A stretch of 17,817 nt of DNA. Origin: Deltaproteobacteria bacterium. Its GTDB lineage: Bacteria; Desulfobacterota_B; Binatia; UBA9968. Both the position numbers and the translations under genes were made by a program. Below, piece by piece: positions 8,468 to 17,810 of the stretch; the first letter of the stretch is position 1; every line of letters begins with the position of its first letter. The notes under the pieces are model-generated. The model was not told where the DNA came from. It worked only from the letters and a program-made list of their open reading frames with translations, and made no database searches. The stretch spans positions 1 through 17,817 of the forward strand of contig VBKY01000187.1 in the NCBI GenBank assembly GCA_005879255.1, in the 5' to 3' direction.

Positions 8468-8495
8468 AATGTATCATCGCTGCCGGCTAATTCAA
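8468..8495 (-). promoter_or_regulatory. Possible sigma70-type promoter for greA
   Basis: The minus strand has TTGAAT (8490-8495) and TACATT (8468-8473) separated by 16 bp. Each matches four of six consensus bases. It would start a transcript roughly 35-40 nt before the terminator hairpin, which is the layout needed for attenuation of greA. The match is only moderate and other AT-rich hexamers lie nearby. Confidence 0.3.
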
Positions 8496-8538
8496 CTCCC
8501 GGGAAAGCGCATGGCGCCCGCCGAAGCAAAGCCGCAGC

Positions 8539-8646
8539 GTGAAACACAATGCCGACCGCCGCGACGATCCGTGGGTGATTTACGACTGGAGGATAGCCGG
8601 ACTAAACGTTGCCGCACGCTTCGGCGCCCACTGTCGTCGGCGCTGA
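8539..8646 (+). other. 35-codon open frame, possible transporter remnant
   Basis: A plus-strand frame from GTG to TGA encodes 35 residues including DDPWVIYDW. The short PWVIYDW string resembles the extreme N-terminus of UMF1-type major facilitator transporters (usually YDWANSAF), but the likeness stops right after it. There is no clear ribosome site. It may be a decayed 5' end of a transporter gene or chance. Apart from this and the promoter and hairpin listed separately, I see nothing in the 8376-8674 interval. Confidence 0.15.
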
Positions 8647-8674
8647 AGTCCAGCCTCGCTTCGATCAAACTAAC

Positions 8675-11600
8675 TTACGGCGTAATCGTAATCGACCTGG
8701 ATCGCAGGTTGTTGTTTTCGTCGACCTCTGTAACTGCGCCCGCCGCGTCAGACACAGCGAGTAGAAAATACTTGCCGGGAGTCGTTGCTAATGGAATCGT
8801 CACCGTTGTTGATCCCGCGCTGCGGCCCTTTGCGGCAAGCGCCGGAACGCTGCGGCTGCCGAGCAACACATCGGCACCGTCAAAAATTGCGTCGATGGAA
8901 AGATAGTAACCCGTGGTGGATCCACCCGCGGGTACCGCTGCTTTATTGCTGGTCGTCTCATCGATAACGACGTTGGCGCCCGCGGCGGCCGTCGATGGCC
9001 CGCGCAGCGCCTGAACGAACAAGTCGGGCTGAGTCACATTTAGAGCCCGCGCCTTTGCGTTGTTTTCCTTAGTTTCGGCTACCCCACTATCCGCGTCGGC
9101 GACGCCGATGATGAAATACCGGCCGAGCGCCGTGGCCAACGGGATCGTCACCGTGGTTGATCCCGCACTGCTCTGCTTGGGCGACAGCGCCGGAATCGCC
9201 CGGCTTCCCAACGACACATCGCCGGCAGCAAATTTCGCGTCCGTGGACAGAAAAAATCCCGTCGTCGAGGCGCCCGCGGCGACCTTGCCGTTGTTGAGCG
9301 TGGTATCATTCACGACAATGGCAGAGCCTGGAATTGCCGCGGTCACGGTGCTAATAGCTTTGACTGCTAGATCGGCCAATGTGACGACGGTATGCTCTCG
9401 CTCAACGTTGTTGCTTGGATTGGTGTCCGTTTCTGCCAGGGATACACTCGCGGTATTCGTCAAAGTTCCGATGGCAGTCGTTCCTACGACGATGATCACC
9501 GTCGCGCTCGCGCCATTGGCCAAGCTTCCCAGGTCGCAGACAATGATACTCGTACCCGTGCAACTGCCCGCGCTAGGTGTTGCCGAAACCAAAGTTACTG
9601 CGCCGGGCAACGTATCGGTCAATTCGACATCAGTCGCGATATCGGGGCCGTTATTGGTTATCGTCATCGTATACGTCACGTTTGTACCAACGGTCACCGG
9701 ATCGGGTGTATCGCTCTTAGTCACGCTAACGTCCGCGCAAGTAGTCACGCAAAACTTTGCGACGAAGACATCGAACCCGAGATTTTGTATTCTATCGAGC
9801 TCGCCTTTGATTGGAAAATTCCCCTGATTGGAGTTGGTCTCGCCGGTAAGGTAAACGGCGCCGATTCCATCCAGTACGATGCCCTTGCCCCGATCGTCAC
9901 CGCTCCCGCCGACATAACCGGCAAAGCCGAGGCTACCATCGCCGTTAACCTTCGCGACAAAGGCGTCGACGCCACCATTATGGCTCAGGTCAGGTCCCAC
10001 AGAGACCGGGAAGCTCGCCTGGGTCGAACTGGTTTCGCCGGCAATAAAGGCTTCGCAGTTCGACGCACAGCCAGGCATGAGCGCGATGGCGTTGCCACGG
10101 TCATCTAAAGTTCCGCCGATGAAGCCGGCATAAATCAGCGCGCTGCCCGCGGAATTAATTTTCGCCACGAAAGCATCGACACCACCCCTCTGGATTTGCC
10201 CCGGCCCCGGCAGCCCAGCAAGCCCGTTCCCGTCTGGAAATGATACTTCGGTAGAGTTGGTTTCACCGGTCACGTAGGCGTTATTCGCCCCGTCCACCGC
10301 GATGCCGTTTCCTCTGTCGTCACCGACACCACCGAGGTAACCGGCATATTCTAGGGCTTGGCCGTTGGCCGCCACGCGCGCGACAAATGCGTCCAGACCA
10401 CCGTTCTGAGTGTTGTCGAAGGTGGCGAGCCCGCCGAGCCCGCCGAAACCGTTACCATCGGGAAATGACCCGCCAGTCGAATCGGTCTCGCCCGTGACGT
10501 AAGCTCGATTCGAGCCATCAACAGCGATACCGGTCCCTCTGTCAGTGCCAAGTCCGCCAATGAATCCCGCGTATTCGAGCGACGCGCCATCCGCCGCCAC
10601 GCGCGCGACGAATGCGTCGAGACCGCCGTTTTGAGTATTGTCAAAGGTTGCTAGCGCGCCGAGACCGTCACCGTCGGGAAATGATGCGCCAATCGAATCG
10701 GTCTCGCTCGAGCCGTCGACGGCGATTCCCGTGCCGCGATCATTGCCGAAACCACCGATATAGCCGGCGTACACGAGACTCGTGCCTGAAGCGTTAACTT
10801 TAGCGACGAAAGCATCGGACAAACCATTGTGGGTTAGATCGGGCCCGGCAGTCACCGGAAAGGTCGTTTGAGTGGAATTGGTTTCACCGGTGATATAAGC
10901 GTTGCCGAGAGAGTCCACGGCAATTGCGTTGCCGCGATCGTTGCCCGATCCGCCGATGAAACCGGCATACAATAATTGGCTCCCGGTCGGATCCACCTTC
11001 GCCACGAATGCGTCCAGTCCGCCGTTTTGGCTCACGTCGGGCCCCACGGCCGTAGGAAAATTTAATTGCGTCGAGTTGGTTTCACCGGTAACGTAAGCGC
11101 TGCCGTCGGAATCAACGGCGATGGCGTTGCCGCGATCATCCCCCGAACCTCCGAGAAACCCCGAGTAGACCAAAATCACGGGATCGATCACCAGCGCTTT
11201 GGAAGGATCATAAGTGCCCACATCGAAGCCAAACAGGTAACCGGCATTGGCTTGTGAACTGAGAGTAAAGTTGGTGGCTACGTCGACAGCCCTGCCATTG
11301 AGTTCTTGGTACGCGATTGGCTTGTCGTCATGGAAGTCTTCCAGAGCCGTTTGCACCAGGAGCCTGCCCTCCAAATCTACGGAAACCGATTCAGCTCCAC
11401 GATAACGTAGTCTTATCTGCTTCGGATCGGCGCCAGGTTTGACGACAAACAGGTATTTAAGCCGATCGACCGAACCGCTGTACACGAGATCGATACCGGG
11501 CCACAAATCGCGATAGGCGAGCCGATTATAGCTCTTGAGTCCGGTTGCCCAATCCTCTCGGCGACCTTTGAAATAGCTGAAGCGCGCCGTCGATAACGCT

Positions 11601-12037
11601 TCCCCGACCGGCTTGACCGCCGGATCAGCACCGACGAAGTCCAACTTGATAATGACTCGGGAAACCGAACTTTCGCCGAGCGCGTCACTGCTTGCATTGA
11701 CCCGCGCTAGGGTCGGTTGCGGCGATTGCCTTGGTAAAGCTCTACTCAGTGCCATCGTCACGCCTTCGGAGCCAAAATAAAAAATCTTGTTGGCGCCGTG
11801 CACATAGTAAGCGACCCGCGCGTCGACCTGTCCGCGATTCTCGATGAAATAAACAGGAAGACGGGCTTTCGCGACGCGCACAGCAGCGGCTCTGCGTTGC
11901 CCTGCGGTCGGGCCGGTGGAATCCAGCGGCATCGCCCTAGCCGCGTCGGCGAAAAGTGCCGGCGGACCAATGAGCAAGAGATAAACGACGAAACCGGCAG
12001 ACCAGAGCCATGCAGTTTTCAGCAGCTGCTTATGCAA
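8675..12037 (-). CDS. Exported SBBP-repeat protein with DUF11 and two CARDB domains
   Basis: This 1120-residue protein begins with a hydrophobic signal segment (about 8-35). A DUF7948-like region follows (about 60-290, starting FIENRGQVD). Seven SBBP beta-propeller-type repeats start near residues 291, 357, 423, 489, 564, 636 and 706, each with a core like GGSGDDRGNAIAVD...AYVTGETNST...DAFVAKV. Then come a DUF11 domain (about 768-885) and two CARDB domains (888-1000 and 1004-1120) that closely resemble each other. No sorting motif, PEP-CTERM or LPXTG is visible at the end. The protein is probably secreted or surface-exposed and may serve in adhesion or binding; its ligand is unknown. Repeat 3 lacks six residues present in repeat 4. 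The start is TTG at 12037 with poor ribosome-site spacing. It appears to be a single-gene unit between the transporter and greA. Confidence 0.88.
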   Translation of the reverse strand: MHKQLLKTAWLWSAGFVVYLLLIGPPALFADAARAMPLDSTGPTAGQRRAAAVRVAKARLPVYFIENRGQVDARVAYYVHGANKIFYFGSEGVTMALSRALPRQSPQPTLARVNASSDALGESSVSRVIIKLDFVGADPAVKPVGEALSTARFSYFKGRREDWATGLKSYNRLAYRDLWPGIDLVYSGSVDRLKYLFVVKPGADPKQIRLRYRGAESVSVDLEGRLLVQTALEDFHDDKPIAYQELNGRAVDVATNFTLSSQANAGYLFGFDVGTYDPSKALVIDPVILVYSGFLGGSGDDRGNAIAVDSDGSAYVTGETNSTQLNFPTAVGPDVSQNGGLDAFVAKVDPTGSQLLYAGFIGGSGNDRGNAIAVDSLGNAYITGETNSTQTTFPVTAGPDLTHNGLSDAFVAKVNASGTSLVYAGYIGGFGNDRGTGIAVDGSSETDSIGASFPDGDGLGALATFDNTQNGGLDAFVARVAADGASLEYAGFIGGLGTDRGTGIAVDGSNRAYVTGETDSTGGSFPDGNGFGGLGGLATFDNTQNGGLDAFVARVAANGQALEYAGYLGGVGDDRGNGIAVDGANNAYVTGETNSTEVSFPDGNGLAGLPGPGQIQRGGVDAFVAKINSAGSALIYAGFIGGTLDDRGNAIALMPGCASNCEAFIAGETSSTQASFPVSVGPDLSHNGGVDAFVAKVNGDGSLGFAGYVGGSGDDRGKGIVLDGIGAVYLTGETNSNQGNFPIKGELDRIQNLGFDVFVAKFCVTTCADVSVTKSDTPDPVTVGTNVTYTMTITNNGPDIATDVELTDTLPGAVTLVSATPSAGSCTGTSIIVCDLGSLANGASATVIIVVGTTAIGTLTNTASVSLAETDTNPSNNVEREHTVVTLADLAVKAISTVTAAIPGSAIVVNDTTLNNGKVAAGASTTGFFLSTDAKFAAGDVSLGSRAIPALSPKQSSAGSTTVTIPLATALGRYFIIGVADADSGVAETKENNAKARALNVTQPDLFVQALRGPSTAAAGANVVIDETTSNKAAVPAGGSTTGYYLSIDAIFDGADVLLGSRSVPALAAKGRSAGSTTVTIPLATTPGKYFLLAVSDAAGAVTEVDENNNLRSRSITITP

Positions 12038-12135
12038 GATCTTAATAATATAAGGTCACCTTTCCTGCGGAATGGATGAAGTGAGATTGGTCGGCATACC
12101 GGACCACCCGACCCGAAAATCTTCGGCAACTAAGA

Positions 12136-13113
<978 letters not shown>

Positions 13114-13128
13114 ATCGTCTGAAACAGT

Positions 13129-13206
13129 TCGAGGATCGAAGATTGAGGACGGATGGACGATCGCGATCCTCTATCCTCTATCCTCTATCCTCTCCTCGGT
13201 CCTCGA
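13129..13206. repeat. 7-bp tandem repeat with flanking inverted arms at dppD-dppF junction
   Basis: The plus strand holds about four tandem copies of TCCTCTA or near variants (about 13167-13194). Flanking them, TCGAGGATCGAAGA at 13129-13142 matches the reverse complement of 13193-13206 at 12 of 14 positions, both differences being transitions. The element contains the stop codon of the DppD-like gene (13171-13173) and encodes its last residues. It fills most of the gap before the dppF-like gene and could fold in the operon transcript. Confidence 0.75.
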
Positions 13207-14193
13207 TTGCTCCCGCGTTTCCGTATGGGGAAAATAACAAGCCACCGTATGTCCCGGCTCTTTCTCTTCCAGTGGCGGCTCGGTCTGTGCGCAAATTTCC
13301 TGCGCTCTCGGGCAACGATCGCGAAACCGGCAGCCACTCGGCAAGTGGAGCGGGCTCGGCACCATGCCCGGAATCGCATCGAGGCGTTTTTTCTTTAGCC
13401 CTCCGATCCCCGGCAGGGAATTGAGTAAACCCACAGTATAGGGATGAAACGGCCGGTTAAAGATCGCCCGGGTGCTCGAGCGCTCGACGATTTTGCCCGC
13501 ATACATAATCGCCACGTTATCCGCCTGCTCGGAGACCACACCCAAATCATGCGTGATCAGCAACAGCGCCATGCCGCCGATTTTCTGCTGCAGCTCTTTT
13601 ATCAATTCGAGAATCTGTGCCTGAATCGTCACATCCAAAGCCGTAGTCGGCTCGTCGGCGATCAATAGGCTCGGATTGCACGACAGCGCCATGGCGATCA
13701 TGACCCGCTGGCGCATGCCGCCGCTCAACTGGTGCGGGTAGGAGTCGACGCGCGACTCCGGATCAGCGATCTTGACCAGCCGCAGCATCTCAATGGTTTT
13801 CTGTCGGGTTTCCCTTTTGCCCAATCCCTGATGCAGCTTGATCGCTTCGCCGATCTGGTTGCCGACGGTGAAGACCGGATTGAGCGAAGTCATCGGTTCC
13901 TGAAAAATCATCGAGATCTCGTTGCCGCGGATTCTGCGCATTGCCTCGTTGTTGAGCCTCAAGAGGTCGCGCCCGCGGTAAAAAATTTCGCCGCCGACGA
14001 TTTTTCCCGGCGGCGACGGGATCAAGCGCATGATCGACAGCGAGGTCACGCTTTTGCCGCAGCCCGATTCGCCGACCAGGCCGAGCGTCTTCCCCTCGCC
14101 AATTTCGAAGCTGACACCGTCGATGGCACGCACTTCTCCCTCTGGCGTGAAAAAGGAAGTTTGAAGATCTTTGACCTGGAGTAAATCAGGCAT
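13171..14193 (-). CDS. Peptide ABC importer ATP-binding protein, DppD/OppD type
   Basis: This 340-residue protein is one of the two ATPases of the importer. Walker A is GESGCGKS (41-48), Q-loop glutamine is Q98, the signature is LSGGM (156-160), Walker B is LLIADEP (176-182), and the switch histidine is H215. The Oligo_HPY-type C-terminal region has four cysteines (C288, C294, C301, C319), spaced as in a DppD known to carry a 4Fe-4S cluster. After the last conserved part (VACYFP) come about 18 polar residues ([18 protein letters not shown]) whose last codons come from a 7-bp repeat, so the tail is probably not functional sequence. The gene starts 24 nt after the dppC-like stop, without a clear ribosome site. 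Confidence 0.95.
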   Translation of the reverse strand: MPDLLQVKDLQTSFFTPEGEVRAIDGVSFEIGEGKTLGLVGESGCGKSVTSLSIMRLIPSPPGKIVGGEIFYRGRDLLRLNNEAMRRIRGNEISMIFQEPMTSLNPVFTVGNQIGEAIKLHQGLGKRETRQKTIEMLRLVKIADPESRVDSYPHQLSGGMRQRVMIAMALSCNPSLLIADEPTTALDVTIQAQILELIKELQQKIGGMALLLITHDLGVVSEQADNVAIMYAGKIVERSSTRAIFNRPFHPYTVGLLNSLPGIGGLKKKRLDAIPGMVPSPLHLPSGCRFRDRCPRAQEICAQTEPPLEEKEPGHTVACYFPHTETREQSRTEERIEDRG

Positions 14194-14217
14194 GATGGGA
14201 GCGACCGCGCAATTTTC

Positions 14218-15117
14218 TTAAGTCGTTCGGCCTCCACGGACCCGGCTCAACATGCGCGGGTCTAAAATGTCGCGAATAGCATCTCCCATAGCATTAAATC
14301 CCAGCACTGCCAACATGATGAGCAGTCCCGGAAAGATCGCTACATGTGGATGCAAGCGCAAATACGGTCCGCCGGCGCGTAACATGCCGCCCCAAGTCGG
14401 CAGCGTCGGATCGACGCCGAGACCGAGAAAGCTCAAACTCGCCTCGGCCGTAATCGCCCGCGCCAAGCTCAGGCTCGAGAGAATCAAGATCGGCGCCAGT
14501 ACATTGGGTAACAGATAACGCCTCAGAATACGCGCGCTGGTCGATCCCAATGAACGGGCCGCAACGACGTACTCGTTCTGTTTGGCTGAAAGCACGGCGC
14601 CGCGCACGATCCGTGCAAACTGCGGGATCCCGCCCAAACCGATGACGAAAATCAGCGCTGGAATACTCGGTCCGACAATGGCAAGGATCAACAGCGCCAG
14701 TAACGTCCGCGGAAACGCATAGAGCACGTCCATGCAGCGCATGAGCAGATGATCGATAAAACCCTCGAAGTAGCCGGTGATCAAGCCGATGGTGGTACCG
14801 ATGACAGTTTTGAATATCACGGCAACTAGACCGACAAAAAATGATATGCGCGCGCCGTAAATCAAGCGCGACAAGAGATCGCGGCCCAATTCATCCGTGC
14901 CCAACCAATGGCTCCAGCTTCTTAGCTCGAAAATCTTGTCGGGCTCCACTTGAATCGGGTCGTAGGGCGCGACCAGAGCGATCAAGCCGATCGCCAGGCT
15001 AATCGCGGCGCCGAACATGCCAAGCCCATTATGAAGAAACTTGCGATAGCAGGTCCGCCACAGGTTCTCGCTGCCGCGTTCGAATACAGCGATATCGATC
15101 GTCGCTTCAGCCTTCAT
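14218..15117 (-). CDS. Peptide ABC importer permease, DppC/OppC type
   Basis: This is the second transmembrane subunit. I choose the ATG at 15117 (299 residues) because GGAG lies 6 nt upstream. The frame is open 18 codons further to 15171, but that would overlap the dppB-like gene by 65 nt. With my start the overlap is 11 nt. The family hallmark HWLGTDELGRDLLSRLIYGA follows the first membrane helix and an extracytoplasmic loop. The cytoplasmic coupling (EAA) loop reads EYVVAARSLGSTSARILRRY, which contacts the ATPases. About six hydrophobic segments are visible, as usual for DppC. It pairs with the DppB-like product to form the channel. Confidence 0.94.
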   Translation of the reverse strand: MKAEATIDIAVFERGSENLWRTCYRKFLHNGLGMFGAAISLAIGLIALVAPYDPIQVEPDKIFELRSWSHWLGTDELGRDLLSRLIYGARISFFVGLVAVIFKTVIGTTIGLITGYFEGFIDHLLMRCMDVLYAFPRTLLALLILAIVGPSIPALIFVIGLGGIPQFARIVRGAVLSAKQNEYVVAARSLGSTSARILRRYLLPNVLAPILILSSLSLARAITAEASLSFLGLGVDPTLPTWGGMLRAGGPYLRLHPHVAIFPGLLIMLAVLGFNAMGDAIRDILDPRMLSRVRGGRTT

Positions 15118-16057
15118 TGACCGCTCCGGCAAATTTGATTCTCGAGTCCAAATAATAATAGAGCGCGTCAACCACCAGATTCACCAAGACGAACAGAAAC
15201 GCGACGATCAAAACGCAGCCCTGCAGCATGGGGTAGTCACGATACTGCGCCGCTTGAAAGGCCATGCGCGCGATGCCCGGCCAGGCGAAGACGACTTCGA
15301 TCACCGTGCTCCCTTCGATGACTCCGACGATGGAAATGCCGATTTCCGTGACCACCGGGATCAGCGCGTTGCGCAAGGCGTGTTTGTTAATGACGAGAAA
15401 TTCCAGCAAACCCTTGGCGCGCGCCGTGCGCACGAAGTCATTACCTAATACTTCGAGCATGCACGAGCGCGTCAAACGGCAAATCGTCGCGGCATACGCG
15501 CTGCCCAGAACGATGGCCGGCAAAACTACATGCTTCACATCGGGCGGCGAACCACGGCCGGAGGCGGGAAGCCAATCCAAATAAAGCGAGAAGACCAGAA
15601 TCAACATCAACGCCAGCCAGAAATTGGGCACCGACACGCCGAGCAGCGCGCCGATCATGCTCCCCTGATCCAAGCGCGAATAAGGTTTCACCGCGGATAG
15701 AATACCGCTGGGAACGCCGACCACCAGCGCGACGATTAAAGATGCCGCGGCCAAAGTAAGGCTTGCGGGAATCCGCTCGAGGATCGCGGATAATACCTGC
15801 TCATGGGTGCGCACCGAGCGGCCGAAATCGCCTTGGAGAACATTTTTGAGATACTTGTAGTACTGGACGTAGAGCGGTTCATCGAGGCCCAGATACTCGC
15901 GCATCGCTTGATAATCTTCCTGATTGAACTCCCGCTCGCCCAAAAACGCCTGGGCGGCGTCGCCGGGAAGGAATTGTAGAGCGAAGAAGACCAGTAGCGA
16001 ACAACCGATCAGCACCGGAATCAGCTGCGCCAGCCTATGGATCAGATACGCGAGCAT
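15107..16057 (-). CDS. Peptide ABC importer permease, DppB/OppB type
   Basis: This 316-residue protein has the typical DppB N-terminus (MLAYLIHRLAQLIPVLIG) with the first helix at the very start, then an extracytoplasmic loop and about five more membrane segments. The EAA loop is NDFVRTARAKGLLEFLVINK, and the late motif VFAWPGIARM is a variant of the usual FSWPGIGRL. The length is normal for the family. The ATG lies 8 nt after the stop of the binding-protein gene with no obvious Shine-Dalgarno sequence, so translation may depend on coupling. The 3' end overlaps the dppC-like start by 11 nt. Confidence 0.95.
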   Translation of the reverse strand: MLAYLIHRLAQLIPVLIGCSLLVFFALQFLPGDAAQAFLGEREFNQEDYQAMREYLGLDEPLYVQYYKYLKNVLQGDFGRSVRTHEQVLSAILERIPASLTLAAASLIVALVVGVPSGILSAVKPYSRLDQGSMIGALLGVSVPNFWLALMLILVFSLYLDWLPASGRGSPPDVKHVVLPAIVLGSAYAATICRLTRSCMLEVLGNDFVRTARAKGLLEFLVINKHALRNALIPVVTEIGISIVGVIEGSTVIEVVFAWPGIARMAFQAAQYRDYPMLQGCVLIVAFLFVLVNLVVDALYYYLDSRIKFAGAVNEG

Positions 16058-16065
16058 TTAAGCAG

Positions 16066-17652
16066 TTATTTGTCCAACCAGACTTGTCCCGCCGGCGTGT
16101 GTAGGTGAGGATCGCCGCTCTCCATCATGATGATGCCTTTTACTTTCTTATTGGCGCCGTGGAAGTAGACTTCGTGATAGTAGGGCGCGGCCGGCAGGTC
16201 GGTCATAAGAATCTTGTCGGCGGCCTGATACAACTTCGCGCGCGCTTTGCGGTCTTCGGTGGATTGCGCCTTACGGATGAGCGAGTCGTACTCTTTGTTG
16301 ACGTAACGCGGAATATTAAAGCCGTCCCGCTCGATGAGGCCGACGTCTTTGGTCGATTCGAACATGCGCGCTTGGTACAGCGGGTCCATTCCGGGTCCGC
16401 CGCCGCCGGCAAGGGTAATATCGTAGTTGTCCGAGTCGCGGTCGCGCAGCCACTGATTGGGATCGACCATTTTGAGATTGATCTTCAAGCCTGCCGCCGT
16501 GTAAGCCGCGTAGTGGAGATTGGCGATCTTGACGTAAACATCGCGATTGGGGCTGACGTAAACCAATTCAGGTATCGATTTGCCCGCTGATTTCTCGACT
16601 TCTTTAATCAACTGTTTGCCCTTCGCCACGTCGTATTCCGGAAATAGTTTTCCGATCGACGGATCGTTGGCCCACAGCGAACCCGCCATGAAGCTCTTGG
16701 CTCGCACCGCTTCGCCACGCAACACTTCGACGTTCTTGTCGAAGTTGACGACCTTGGTCAATGCCTCGCGAAATCGCCGATCGCTCATCGGCCAATTCTT
16801 GTTGTTGTAATACAATTTGATATCGCGAAAAGTACGGAGCGCGGAGAACAATTGCAGATTTTGGTCCTTCCGCACGATCGGCAATCCCGCGCCAGTGATC
16901 TGCTCGGCGAGATCGATGTCACCGCGCTGCAAAGCGATCAGCCGCGCATCGTCGTCGAAGATAAACTTGAACACGATGCGGTCCACCAGCGCCTTCGGCC
17001 CCCAATAATCATCGAAGCGTTCGAGAGTAATGTGGCTGCCCGATACCCATTCTTTGAACTTGAAAGGCCCCGTGCCAATTGGAATCGTGCCACTTTTGCC
17101 GAGCATGAACTTGCCCGCCGCCTCAGGTGGAATGATGCCCGGTAACCCCGTGTCACCGCCGGTAAACGCCGTGACCATCATCGGCCCGGGCTCGTCGATG
17201 GTGATTTTTATTTTATAACGATCGAGGATTTCGACGTTTTTGATTTTGCTCATCGCCTCGAGATTGCGCATGCGCGGCCAATCTTTGGGTGCTTCCGTGC
17301 TGCGCCATTCGATGTTGGTTTTTACATCATCAGCGGTCAGCTCCCGACCATTGTGGAATTTCACTCCCTTGCGCAGATGAAAAATATAAGTAGTCGGATT
17401 GGGCTGTTCCCATTTTTCCGCCAACGCAGGACGAATGTCGCTCATGTTTTTACCGAAGACGGCCAGACTCTCGTAAACTTCCGGGAACAAGAGAAATCGC
17501 CGGCCGGGATAACGCGCATCGAGGCGATCCGGCTCTTCTTTGAAACCGATCGTCAGCGTGCCGCCCCGTTTTGGTGTCTGCGCCGAGGTTGCCGAGACAA
17601 ATCCGGTGAGAATCACCACGCCGATGAAAACAATTAACCATGCGCGCTTCAT
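16066..17652 (-). CDS. Periplasmic peptide-type substrate-binding protein (SBP family 5)
   Basis: This 528-residue protein captures the substrate for the importer encoded downstream. A Sec signal spans about residues 1-24 (MKRAWLIVFIGVVILTGF, ending SATSAQ). There is no lipobox cysteine, so the mature protein should be free in the periplasm. Family features include RGGTLTIGF at the mature start, ALAEKWE, YIFHLRKGVKFHNGRELTADDV (in parts), and the binding-pocket region IPIGTGPFKFKEWVSG. The length is usual for the family. I choose the ATG at 17652 because GGGAGG lies 5 nt upstream; the frame is open to 17685, but that ATG would have the ribosome site inside the gene. Substrate is not determinable: members bind peptides, nickel, opines or sugars. 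Confidence 0.94.
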   Translation of the reverse strand: MKRAWLIVFIGVVILTGFVSATSAQTPKRGGTLTIGFKEEPDRLDARYPGRRFLLFPEVYESLAVFGKNMSDIRPALAEKWEQPNPTTYIFHLRKGVKFHNGRELTADDVKTNIEWRSTEAPKDWPRMRNLEAMSKIKNVEILDRYKIKITIDEPGPMMVTAFTGGDTGLPGIIPPEAAGKFMLGKSGTIPIGTGPFKFKEWVSGSHITLERFDDYWGPKALVDRIVFKFIFDDDARLIALQRGDIDLAEQITGAGLPIVRKDQNLQLFSALRTFRDIKLYYNNKNWPMSDRRFREALTKVVNFDKNVEVLRGEAVRAKSFMAGSLWANDPSIGKLFPEYDVAKGKQLIKEVEKSAGKSIPELVYVSPNRDVYVKIANLHYAAYTAAGLKINLKMVDPNQWLRDRDSDNYDITLAGGGGPGMDPLYQARMFESTKDVGLIERDGFNIPRYVNKEYDSLIRKAQSTEDRKARAKLYQAADKILMTDLPAAPYYHEVYFHGANKKVKGIIMMESGDPHLHTPAGQVWLDK

Positions 17653-17657
17653 GGTTG

Positions 17658-17663
17658 CCTCCC
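17658..17663 (-). promoter_or_regulatory. Ribosome binding site setting the start of the binding protein
   Basis: GGGAGG on the minus strand ends 5 nt before the ATG at 17652. It decides against the in-frame ATG at 17685. Confidence 0.85.
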
Positions 17664-17695
17664 AATAATACCGAACAAAATCCAAAAGCTGGCGG

Positions 17696-17725
17696 ATATT
17701 ACTTTTAGCTTGAAGTTAATGTCAA
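17696..17725 (-). promoter_or_regulatory. Sigma70-type promoter of the peptide importer operon
   Basis: The minus strand has a perfect TTGACA (17720-17725) and TAATAT (17696-17701) with an 18-bp AT-rich spacer. Transcription would start near 17689, leaving a leader of about 37 nt before the binding-protein ATG. It is the best promoter match in the window. No operator-like palindrome overlaps it. Confidence 0.7.
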
Positions 17726-17757
17726 GGTAGAGTAGACGACGATTCCACAAGGGCTTA

Positions 17758-17802
17758 AACGAAAACGATTTGACCGGCTTGAACGTTTTGAACCACGTGA
17801 AC
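17758..17802. repeat. Five degenerate 9-bp tandem units upstream of importer promoter
   Basis: Read on the minus strand, five consecutive 9-mers are GTTCACGTG, GTTCAAAAC, GTTCAAGCC, GGTCAAATC and GTTTTCGTT. The common core is GTTCAA. The run lies between the importer promoter and the plus-strand ribosome site at the right edge. It could be a regulator-binding array or the same kind of repeat seen at other junctions here; no inverted partner is seen within the window. Confidence 0.6.
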
Positions 17803-17810
17803 GAGTCCAC

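Noticed and set aside
9060..10108. Two long plus-strand open frames (255 and 238 codons)
   Set aside because: They lie opposite the SBBP/DUF11/CARDB gene, whose domains are clear; their repetitive composition comes from that gene's repeats.
10100..11200. Regularly spaced repeats that could suggest a CRISPR array
   Set aside because: The spacing is about 200 bp and the repeats are degenerate and coding (SBBP units); there are no short identical repeats with unique spacers.
12089..12126. Two small hairpins between the SBBP gene and dppF that might be a terminator
   Set aside because: Stems are only 5-6 bp and no T-tract follows in the transcribed direction.
15118..15171. Extended N-terminus of the DppC-like permease
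   Set aside because: The extra 18 residues read through the end of the DppB-like gene; a good ribosome site supports the ATG at 15117.
16105..16590. Plus-strand open frame of 161 codons
   Set aside because: It is a shadow of the binding-protein gene with no recognisable features.
17653..17685. Extended N-terminus of the binding protein (MDFVRYYWEAT)
   Set aside because: The GGGAGG ribosome site lies inside this stretch and the following ATG begins a normal signal peptide.
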